Source: an uncultured bacterium (GTDB taxonomy: Bacteria; Verrucomicrobiota; Lentisphaeria; Victivallales; UBA1829). From it: a stretch of DNA of 64,000 bases. Below the pieces are notes generated by a model. It did not search any database, was not told the DNA's origin, and saw only the letters and a program-made list of their open reading frames with translations. The translations under genes and the position numbers were made by a program. Shown in pieces: positions 7,013 to 15,100 of the stretch. The first letter of the stretch is position 1; the number at the start of each line of letters is the position of its first letter. The DNA lies in the NCBI GenBank assembly GCA_900548385.1, contig URKJ01000025.1, positions 1 through 64,000 on the forward strand, given 5' to 3'.

Positions 7013-7633
7013 TTACGAGATAAAATTGGTTGCGATCCATGGCTCCTGCGGAGGACGGGGCAGATCTGTCTGCGCCATGCTCTTGAGCAGATACGCCATA
7101 TTGTTCCCCAGCGTGCGCATGGTCTGCATTCCTTCGAGGTCTCGTTTGACCTCGTCCGGAGTGAATCCATGGGTCGAATTCCAGTATTGGCTCGATACGA
7201 CCGGCATCTGCATGATGGTGAAGTATTTGTTCAGTCGGTCGAATGCCGTGCTCGCTCCGCCTCTCCGGCAGTTCACCGCGCAGGCGGCGGGTTTGCCCTG
7301 AAAACATTCCGACGCCGAGAAGAACACCCGGTCGAGAATCGCGCAGAGAGCCCCCGGAGGTCCCGCATAATAGACGGGCGCGCCGATGACCAGAGCGTCG
7401 CTCCTTTTCATCTTCTCCACGAAGTCCGTGTAGAGCTTTTCCCGGAAGACACAGCCGTCCGCCCCCTCTTCACGGCATTTCCAGCAGCCGACGCATCCCT
7501 GTACCGCCCGGCTGCCGATCCAGAAGATTTCCGAATCGACGCCGTTTCTGTTCAATGCGCCGGTCACTTCGGACAGCGCGGTAAATGTGCACCCCTCCCG
7601 ATGCGGGCTCCCGTTCACCAGTAGAACTTTCAT
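7013..7633 (-). CDS. flavodoxin-fold NAD(P)H-dependent oxidoreductase
   Basis: This 206-residue FMN-dependent reductase has an N-terminal MKVLLVNGSPHREGCTFTAL flavin-phosphate loop, a Cys cluster VQGCVGCWKC near residue 60 followed by DDM-like KLYTDFVEKM, the APVYYAGPPG loop near residue 95, and LDRVFFSA. The C-terminal extension (MPVVSSQYWNSTHGFTPDEV) is typical of the larger flavodoxin-family oxidoreductases. The start at 7633 has GGAG 9 bases upstream. It probably reduces quinones, nitro compounds or a metal centre. It lies 19 bases after a paralogue and divergent from an HxlR regulator, suggesting inducible redox stress control. Confidence 0.9.
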   Translation of the reverse strand: MKVLLVNGSPHREGCTFTALSEVTGALNRNGVDSEIFWIGSRAVQGCVGCWKCREEGADGCVFREKLYTDFVEKMKRSDALVIGAPVYYAGPPGALCAILDRVFFSASECFQGKPAACAVNCRRGGASTAFDRLNKYFTIMQMPVVSSQYWNSTHGFTPDEVKRDLEGMQTMRTLGNNMAYLLKSMAQTDLPRPPQEPWIATNFIS

Positions 7634-7652
7634 TTTGAATCTGCTCCATATT

Positions 7653-8210
7653 TTAATGAATGCTTTTCCCAAGTTCAAACGCTTTTTCTAGCTGCGGATG
7701 CCCTGCGATGTCGCCGGATTTCAGAACGCCTCCTGCGATCACGGCTCCCAGATCCTCCCAGTTGAGGAATCCGAGCAGCGACCTGTAGTAGCGGAGAACC
7801 GGTTCGTCGTTTTCCCGGCCGGAACCTTCTGCCGCCATCAGCAGAATGGCCTGTTTGTGCGGAGTCGCCCAGTTCGGATCGGACTCGGTCACCGCGAACA
7901 GCCGGTCCAGTGCGCACTTCAGCTGCCCCGAGATTCCCCAGTAGTACATCGGCGAGGCGAGCACCAGAATCCCGGCGGAGCGATATTCCGGGTAGATTTT
8001 CTCCATGTCGTCTTTTTGAACGCAGGGTGACTCCGGATCTCTGCCTCCGCTGAGGCATCCTTTGCAGCCGTGAATCGACATCCGGTCCAGATCGAAGCGG
8101 TGCACGGTGTTTCCGCCGGTTTCCGCTCCCCGGGTAAACTCCCGAATCAAGGCCGCCGTATTGCCGTTTAAACGCGGGCTTCCGTTGAGAATCAGAATCT
8201 TTCCGCCCAT
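7653..8210 (-). CDS. flavodoxin-fold NAD(P)H-dependent oxidoreductase
   Basis: This 185-residue paralogue of the next gene has the flavin loop KILILNGSPRLNGNTAAL, the Cys pair IHGCKGCLSGG...SPCVQKDDM, the ASPMYYWGISGQLKCALDR segment, and a C-terminus with LGAVIAGGVLKSGDI. This is the usual plan of NADPH-dependent FMN reductase family enzymes, including iron-sulfur flavoprotein relatives. The start at 8210 is preceded by AAAGGAG, 8 bases away; upstream codons to 8300 are unlikely to be translated. It is the first gene of the reductase cluster, divergent from HxlR with about 280 bases between. Confidence 0.9.
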   Translation of the reverse strand: MGGKILILNGSPRLNGNTAALIREFTRGAETGGNTVHRFDLDRMSIHGCKGCLSGGRDPESPCVQKDDMEKIYPEYRSAGILVLASPMYYWGISGQLKCALDRLFAVTESDPNWATPHKQAILLMAAEGSGRENDEPVLRYYRSLLGFLNWEDLGAVIAGGVLKSGDIAGHPQLEKAFELGKSIH

Positions 8211-8369
8211 TTTCGAAACTCCTTTCTCTGGCGTTTTCTGTGTTTTTCTGGAAGGTGGAGAATTCGCTCCCCTCCGGCTTGTTCGATCGAACTCTTCCAT
8301 CTCTTCTATACAATATAATCCATGATTTTATTTTATCAAGAATGAACTTTTTTGTATCATAATATCCCA

Positions 8370-8384
8370 ATAGTTTAATACTAT
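8370..8384. promoter_or_regulatory. candidate HxlR operator
   Basis: ATAGT-TTAAT-ACTAT is a perfect 5-bp inverted repeat in the AT-rich region between the divergent reductase and HxlR genes. HxlR regulators bind such short palindromes next to their own gene; the assignment is inference. Confidence 0.35.
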
Positions 8385-8488
8385 CGATAAAGTAACCATA
8401 TTTTTATGCTCAGAATTTGTTTTTTCGGCCATCCGGAGTATAGTAAAAAAAATGAATTTTTTCTGAAAATGAAAGGCGTGATTTTTAG

Positions 8489-8845
8489 ATGGACAGGAAA
8501 AAAGCGTTATCTTTTCACTGCTCGGTGGAAGCCGCAATAGCGGTGCTTGGCGGAAAATACAAGGCCATCATCATCTGGCACTTGAACGTATCGCCGGTCA
8601 TGCGCTACAACGAGATTCAGAAAGCCGTTCCGCAGGCGACGGCCAAAATGCTCAGCCAACAGTTGAAGGAACTGGAGGGGGACGGGATCATCCGACGGAA
8701 ACTGTATCCGGTTGTCCCGCCGAAAACGGAATATTCGCTGACGGATCTGGGCAGAACCCTGGTTCCCATTGTCAACATGATGAGCGATTGGGGACATGAC
8801 TATTTCCGGTATCTCGGCGTGCCGGATCCATGTCCGGAAGATTGA
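8489..8845 (+). CDS. HxlR-family winged-helix transcriptional regulator
   Basis: This 118-residue DNA-binding protein has the HxlR signature: CSVEAAIAVLGGKYKAIIIWHL, then MRYNEIQKAVPQATAKMLSQQLKELEGDGIIRR (recognition helix and wing) and YSLTDLGRTLVPIVNMMSDWG. The length and motif order are normal. The initial Cys of CSVE is the family's usual redox- or electrophile-sensing residue. It is divergent from two flavodoxin-type reductases, the classical arrangement for HxlR/YodB/QorR regulators that respond to quinones or aldehydes, so control of that cluster is likely. Confidence 0.93.
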   Translation: MDRKKALSFHCSVEAAIAVLGGKYKAIIIWHLNVSPVMRYNEIQKAVPQATAKMLSQQLKELEGDGIIRRKLYPVVPPKTEYSLTDLGRTLVPIVNMMSDWGHDYFRYLGVPDPCPED

Positions 8846-9531
8846 TGCTACATTTCGGGGTAGTATTTTGGATTTCATGCGTTTTCTGGAGGCGGAGCCT
8901 GGCAGCCGTGTTTTGAATGAGAAAGACGTTTGGCCCCTCCGCTCAAAATTTGTTTTGTTTAACTTGACGTGCAAACTATTCGAAGGGTTCTGAGGCTTTC
9001 TGATGAAAGCGGAATTTTTGAAGTTACCTTGAATATGAAAAGTTCTCGACAATGAAAAAAAACAGTTCTTTTATGAACCAAAGTTTGTGAATAGGTGTTG
9101 AATGATACGAAAAATGGAAGCGGCCAACAACTGTTGAGGCCGGAGCGAATAGAATTCATATTTTTCTCCTTAAAATGATTCTTTCTTGCATTTTAGGATT
9201 GCAAATATATATTTTTCATCAAAGTTATATTTGGCGTATGGATAGATCCGAATCGGAATCAGCAAGAATTATGATAATTCGGAAAAATAGAACGTTTGTC
9301 GTGATTACCTGTCACTGCCCGAAATGCAATATAACTTTTCGGCATGAAGATGCTGAAGAGGTGTTCTGTACGCGTTTGTCAGACACTGCTGTGTGAGAAA
9401 CAGGAGGAGATGATAGAATCCTCCGCATGTAATAAGCAGGTCTATATCCCAATCGGATTAATTTTTCTATCTTAGTCGTAGTGGTAAATGCTTTTATTGT
9501 CACTTTGCTTGGTATTTTCACATAGATTATT
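8846..9531. other. gene-poor AT-rich interval
   Basis: No supported gene is seen. Short open frames on both strands lack ribosome sites and family features. Base composition drops compared with the neighbours, consistent with decayed or horizontally acquired DNA. Confidence 0.5.
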
Positions 9532-9789
9532 TTGGAAATCAGAGTGGAGTGTTTTTCTGGTATTTATCAATGGAACTTTTTTGTCTTCCCTGCTGTTTTC
9601 TGTTTTTTCAAGTATCGGGAATTTGGATGGGTCTTGGCAATAGCGGCAATCGTTGGAATCTGCGCTTGTATTGGTCGCATATATTTAGGGGTTGAGTATG
9701 AGTACACCGGAGGTATAGTTGTGGAGAACCAACTCCGCCAATTTTTTACGAAAAAATACGGGAGGAACTGCGGCTCTCCGTGGAAATGA
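9532..9789 (+). pseudogene. decayed fragment resembling a PAP2-family phosphatase
   Basis: The open frame reads a hydrophobic pair of helices followed by CIGRIYLGVEYEYTGGIV, which lines up with the last PAP2 motif (S-R-x-Y-x-G-V-H-x-x-x-D) of undecaprenyl-diphosphatase-type enzymes. The catalytic His is Glu and the Asp is replaced, and there is no PSGH motif or N-terminal part. This suggests a remnant rather than a working enzyme. The stretch 9790-10074 after it shows nothing convincing. Confidence 0.33.
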
Positions 9790-10074
9790 ACGGCTCCATC
9801 ATGGGAACGTCAACTTTTTAACAGCTCCGCAAAGTATCGCCCTGCTGTTCTCGGATATTCCGGTTTGCTGTAATCCGTGGAGAGTGACCGGGAAATGCAG
9901 AAAATCCGGCAATATCGGCAACGCTCCTGATTCCAATGGAAAATACCGAAGTCAGAACGGTTCTGTCAGGCATGATTCAATGCTTCTTTTTGTTCAGGTC
10001 CGGGTTCCGCCTCCAGCGGATGGAATGCCGGAGCGCGTGAAGCGGAACCGGATTCGAAATACGGATGAATGCCG

Positions 10075-10809
10075 TCAGACTTGCCGGATATGTTCCGCAC
10101 AGTTCAGAATACATTCGGGATTATTGCTGGTTACGCTGTCCACGCCGTTTTCCCGCTGTTTCAGGAACTCATCCTCATTGTCAATGGTCCAGGCGTCCAC
10201 CTGTGTCCCAACAGCGTGAAAACCGCGCACAACCTCCGGTGTGACCCGGTCGCGCCAGAGTCCGACGGAGTCGAACATGCGATAATCCTCATAGTTGAAA
10301 GTCTCCAAGGCGCAGTCGGGATTGCCGTGAATCAGAATTTCCGGATGCCTCCTCTTCATCTCCTTCAGCAGGTCCAGATGAAAACTCACGAGTGTAAAGC
10401 GCCCCGTCATATTGCGGCGCAGCAGTTCCTCTGCGACCGTCTCGGCAAACGGAAGAGAATCAACTTTCAGTTCAACAAGATGAAACAGGTGGGGTTTTTT
10501 CGCATTTGTCAGTTCCAGAACTTCTTCGAATGCGGGAATCGGAGTTCCTGCGAACTGTTCCGACTTCCAGCTTCCAAAGTCATATTTCCGCAGTTCTTCG
10601 AATGTCATGGAGGCAATTTCCCCCTCTCCGTTCGAAGTCTCGTCAATCGACGCATTATGACATACGACAATGCGGTGGTCCGCCGTCCAATGCAAATCAT
10701 ATTCAATACGGTCGCAGCCAAGCTGGACAGCCGCTTCAAACGACGGCAAGGTGTTCTGCGGATATTTTTCCGGGAATCCGCGATGCCCGCAAACCTGAAT
10801 TTTTTTCAT
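10075..10809 (-). CDS. glycerophosphodiester phosphodiesterase
   Basis: This 244-residue cytoplasmic GDPD (UgpQ-like; no signal peptide) hydrolyses glycerophosphodiesters to glycerol-3-phosphate and an alcohol. The catalytic pattern is present: CGHRGFPEKYPQNT (first His, with Q in place of the common E in PENT), GCDRIEYDLHWTADHRIVVCHN (metal Glu/Asp and second His), ELK in the middle, and DAWTIDNEDEF near the end. It is divergent from a DeoR-type regulator with a repeat-rich 190-base intergenic region, so regulation by a phosphorylated sugar or glycerol derivative is plausible. Confidence 0.93.
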   Translation of the reverse strand: MKKIQVCGHRGFPEKYPQNTLPSFEAAVQLGCDRIEYDLHWTADHRIVVCHNASIDETSNGEGEIASMTFEELRKYDFGSWKSEQFAGTPIPAFEEVLELTNAKKPHLFHLVELKVDSLPFAETVAEELLRRNMTGRFTLVSFHLDLLKEMKRRHPEILIHGNPDCALETFNYEDYRMFDSVGLWRDRVTPEVVRGFHAVGTQVDAWTIDNEDEFLKQRENGVDSVTSNNPECILNCAEHIRQV

Positions 10810-10856
10810 TTCTTTTCCTTTCTGAAAAATGATTTTTCGCGCATACTATATCTTTA

Positions 10857-10974
10857 AGCGTTATAAAAACAATCATTTCAGAGTGTATGGCAATCGTTTT
10901 TCAGAGAAAAAGCATTATTAATGAGCGTTTTCATAAAAGTCACTCATTGACATTGATCGTTTTTATGCTATGGT
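10857..10974 (+). promoter_or_regulatory. DeoR promoter with phased RYCGTT repeats
   Basis: A consensus -35 TTGACA (10947-10952) and -10 TATGGT (10969-10974) are 16 bases apart. Four copies of (A)(G/T)CGTT start at 10857, 10893, 10924 and 10956, spaced 36, 31 and 32 bases, that is, about three helical turns. They are probably operator half-sites for the DeoR-type protein controlling both divergent genes. Confidence 0.55.
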
Positions 10975-10998
10975 ATTCCCCATTGGGAAAGCAATGTC

Positions 10999-11790
10999 AT
11001 GAAAAGAGACCGGATTCAGCAAATATTGAATGATTTACAGCATCTGCGCGTTCTTTCAACCGCCCAGGCAGAAGAACGCTACCATGCAAGCAAAGCCACG
11101 ATCCGCCGGAACTTCAATGAACTCGCCGCATCGGGGCTTGCACTCCGGACACATGGAGGCATCCGCTTTCTTGAGCAGGGGGTGCCGTCCGTTCCCTATG
11201 GACTCAGGGAAGAATGGAACACGGAAGAAAAAAGAAGCATTGCACGGGAAGCGGTCAAATACATCCGGGACAGCCGTTCCGTTATGATTTACGGCGGTTC
11301 CACGACAGAGCACCTGGGGCTCTATCTATCCCAGGGGCGCATCGTCACCAATCTTCCCGATCTGTGCCGCATTCTGCGGATGCGTTTCCCTACCGGCGAT
11401 GGACCGCAGGTCATTCTGACCGGAGGTGAATTCAATTTCCGGACCGGAAATCTGGAAGGGCCCGCGTTGCGCCGTTCCCTCGAAAATTATGAATGCGATG
11501 CGGGAGTCGCCTCCGTTTACGGAGTGGATGAAACCGGACTGATTGATATTTCCGACGAATGTTCGGAACAAATTGCCCTTATGCTTGAAAAATCCTCGCT
11601 GCGGATCATTCTTGCGGATCATTCCAAGTTTAAACAGAAAGGATTCTGCCGTTCCCTGCCGTGGAATAAGATTCATATCCTCATTACAACTTTCGATCCG
11701 GAAAACCATGCTGTCATCAAATCGGCACAGTCGCAGGGCGTGAAAGTGGTGTTCGTCCCTGTGCCGGACAAAAGTCAATCCAGATGCTGA
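10999..11790 (+). CDS. DeoR/GlpR-family transcriptional regulator
   Basis: This 263-residue repressor has an N-terminal HTH (RIQQILNDLQHLRVLSTAQAEERYHASKATIRRNFNELA, then RTHGGIRF), the classical DeoR layout, and a DeoRC sensor domain with MIYGGSTTEHL, LTGGEFN...EGPALRRSL and LADHSKFKQKGFCRSL, the sugar-phosphate site. The length is normal. It is divergent from glycerophosphodiesterase. The repeats in between suggest auto- and cross-regulation. The inducer is unknown; glycerol-3-phosphate would fit the neighbour. Confidence 0.93.
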   Translation: MKRDRIQQILNDLQHLRVLSTAQAEERYHASKATIRRNFNELAASGLALRTHGGIRFLEQGVPSVPYGLREEWNTEEKRSIAREAVKYIRDSRSVMIYGGSTTEHLGLYLSQGRIVTNLPDLCRILRMRFPTGDGPQVILTGGEFNFRTGNLEGPALRRSLENYECDAGVASVYGVDETGLIDISDECSEQIALMLEKSSLRIILADHSKFKQKGFCRSLPWNKIHILITTFDPENHAVIKSAQSQGVKVVFVPVPDKSQSRC

Positions 11791-12128
11791 GACCGATTCG
11801 CGCAGAACCGAAGGAGAGATTGACCGCCGGTTTTCGGAAAAGAGTTTTCCTGCCGTTCTTTCAGAGCACAGTCAAAGAATCACATTTGATTTATTGTAAT
11901 TTCAACGGTTGTGATGTTGTAATGTGTATGACTTTGTAATGCCGCCCTTGAAAACGGGGGCACTACAGGATGATACAGCAAATTCGCATTTCAGCAATGA
12001 TTTTGTTTCATAACGCTCATATTTCATTTTGCTTTTTTCGTCTCCAGTTTGACAAATCCGCGGAACGTTTCGTTCTCACCGGTTCTCCGGGAGTTTGCAA
12101 TCTGCTGTCTTCTGCATAGAGGTGAAGA
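11791..12128. other. intergenic, nothing recognised
   Basis: This is the non-coding interval between the convergent DeoR-type gene and the GH2-like gene. No gene or RNA is recognised; the hairpin at its right edge is listed separately. Confidence 0.5.
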
Positions 12129-12161
12129 GCCCCGCCGGAATCGGGGGAGTCCGGCGGGGGC
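12129..12161 (-). terminator. terminator of the prepilin-like/GH2-like operon
   Basis: CCCCGCCGGA and TCCGGCGGGG form a 10-bp GC stem with a 10-nt loop, starting just past the stop codon of the minus-strand gene at 12167. The T-tract is short. Confidence 0.6.
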
Positions 12162-12166
12162 ATGGG

Positions 12167-15100
12167 TCACCAGTGAAAATAGCGGTAGGGATCGTCCTGT
12201 TTGTCCGGGACGTCCGAATAGAGATTGTAGTCCGCGGAACCGAAAATCAGGCGCGGAGTTCCCAGAATCCCGCCGTTTCCGCGCAGGTCGCGGCAGAGTA
12301 CGGTGAGCGTATTTCCCTTTTTCCTCAGCATCCGGGGAGTGAGCGTATATTTCCGTGCCGTCATCCAGTAATCCGCAGGATTGGTTTTATCGGTCACTTC
12401 TCCGAGGAATTTGCCGTTCAGCCAGACCCAGGAGAAATCGTCGATGACGCCGAGGTCGAGCACGATTCCTTTTTGCGGGATTTGCGGCAGATCGAAAACC
12501 GTGCGGTAGAAAAAGTCTCCGTCATACCCATCGAGTCCGTTTTGCGGGGTATCAAACGGCGCCGCGATTTTTACTTTCCGCCAGTCTGAACCGAATTTTG
12601 AACCAAACAGACGGTATCCCTTTCTGTCCGGATCGGCTTTGCCGTACCAGTCGTCGAGGATAAGCCGGGACGAGGTGGCGAGCGCGTCGGGCAGCCCGGA
12701 TTCCGCTTTTGCCCCCATGTTGTGGGCAATGCGGGAAATCAGTGCGAAATTGCGGCGCCGGGTAATGCGGAGCTGAAATTCTTTCTCTTCAAACATCCAC
12801 GGAACGACCTGCACGAAAACCATATTTCCTTTGCCGAGAGAAAAATGTTTGAGCGCAGGCCCGGAACCACCGTCGAAAAAGGTTCCGGTGAGCGGTTTCC
12901 TCCAGAACAGGTCGGCATTGGAAATTCCGCGGAAAAACGGATTCTCCGTCAGATTCCCCGCCGGGTGAGAGTAGGTGTTTTTCCAGACGCCTGCTCCGTT
13001 CTTGCCGGGAATGAGTTTATCGATTGCCGCTTTATCGAGTCCCAGCGCAAGGAGATTTGCTCCGCGGGCAACCGCCTCGCGGCATCCTTCCGGCGAGAAT
13101 CCCGGCGCGATAATGAGAAGGTCGTCCGCTCCGTATTTCCCGTTCGTTTCATATTTGATTTTCAGCGTATCGAGCACATTCCGTCCTTCGGCGCCGCCGG
13201 AATAGAAGGTACGGCGCTCCTGCTTTGCGGGGCTCCGCTCCAGATACTCCAGTGCGGAAGCGAGGAGCTCAAGCGCTTCCGGTGAATGCTCCGTGCGGTT
13301 TGAAAGATCAAGCTGGGAGAAAAGAATGCGGATATTCCCCTCCTTGAATTCCAGCAAGGGCGCATAGGAGAGGTTGAACCCTCCGTGGACCAGCGGCATC
13401 CAGTCGCCGATGCAGGGCTTTTCCGGGACGACCGTGGATACCGCGCCACGGTATCCCGCCTGAATATTGCCCCAGATGGGAATTCCGACCCATTCCCTGC
13501 GGCGGTCATAGGGAGCTTTCAGCGTGCTTGCCCCGCGCCAGTCGGAGAGCGGTTTACCGCTGAACTCCGGAACAATCGGAAAGAGTTTGCGCAATCCGTA
13601 TTCGGTGCTGCGGATTCCGAGCCGGTTCCAAAGCACGGAGTGTGTCTGTTCCAGTATCAGCAGTTTGACGCCGGATGCCGCGAGTTTACCAAGGTTGTAT
13701 GGGGATTTTTCGAGAGCGTTCCGTCCGATAATCAGAATCGACCCGGTCGCGGGAGTTCCGCTGCGGATCGGCAGGCTGAGTTCCGCCAACAGTTTCCGCG
13801 CTCCGCCCTCCGGATCGAAACAGTAGAGGGGGGATTTCAGCTTTGCTGTGCGTCTGTTGCCGATGGTGAAGCGGAATGTGTCTTCCGTTTGGCCGTTGGA
13901 GTAGACGAAACGGGCTTTCAGTTCCAACGCGTCCGGGGCATCCGGCGGAACCGGAAAGTCGATCCGGACAAATTTCCGTTCTCCCGGTTCCAGCGTTTCG
14001 GTTCCTTCCTTTTTCAGATTCAGGCCGGAAACCGTGCATGTATATTGAATTGTTTCCCGGTGAAGCGTATCGTTGAGAAGCATCAGGGTTTTCCGTATGG
14101 TTTCCCCTCTCAGAAAATAAGAGTTGCGTCCCGTGAAGTCACCCGGTTTTCCGGCGATGAGCCCCAGCAGCGGACGGTTCGCTTCCTGGACCGCCTTGCC
14201 GACTGTTGTTTCCTGAGAGCCGAAGTCGAGCGGACCGTGAAGGATATAGTCCGGCGAGATTCCGGTGCGTTTCAGATTGCGGAACCGTCCGTCATTCAGA
14301 ACAGTAATTCCGCTTCCACCCTCCCAGAACTGATAATGATCCCAGAATGCCATTCCGGAAAGCCCGTGTCCGCGGAAGCTGGGGATCGTTTCCCGGAGCA
14401 TCATTGCCTGAACTCCTGCCACGGCGGGACTTTTCATCATCCAGGTATAGCGGCTGACAGGCACCTTTTTGCCGCCGAACGTCTGTGCCTGGCTGTCCAG
14501 AAAGATTTTCTGGACGCCGTCGATGGAGTAGGCCTTTTCACCGAGATACTGGGCGAGATATTCATTCAGCCAGACGGACATAACCTGCGGTCCGGACCAG
14601 ATGAAGCCCGGCCCGCGGTAACTGGTCCAGGAAGGCAGGTGCGGAATGCCGTATTCCACGAATACCAGCGGCAGATGGCTTTGCTTCGACCATAATTCAA
14701 GATAATCACGCCGTTCCTGAAGCGGCATCCAGTTAAGATAGCAGTTGAGCGTAATGAGCGGGCTGCCGGAAATGCCGGACGAATGGCGGTAGTGCGGGCG
14801 CGCAGGGTCAAGGCTGTTGACGATCCTGTCCGCTTTTTGTGCGGTGATATTGTTTTGCGGGTTCCATGCGTAAGTTCCCGGAATGCCGCTGCCGAGTCGG
14901 ACCGGGTTGTCCGAATCTCCCCATCCGGAGGAGTTGTGGGTTGATGCGTACATGACGACTCCCGGAACGTTCTGGAAACGGCGGATCAGATATTCCGTAC
15001 AGGCTGTGTATGCTTTGACCTCTTCCGGCGTATCGAAATTGTAAAGTACGGGATTCGGCAAAGTCAGTGCGGTCAGAATGCCGTTTCTGGAATATTCTTT

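Noticed and set aside
13385..14695. 436-codon plus-strand frame over the GH2-like gene
   Set aside because: Shadow of the GH2-like gene.
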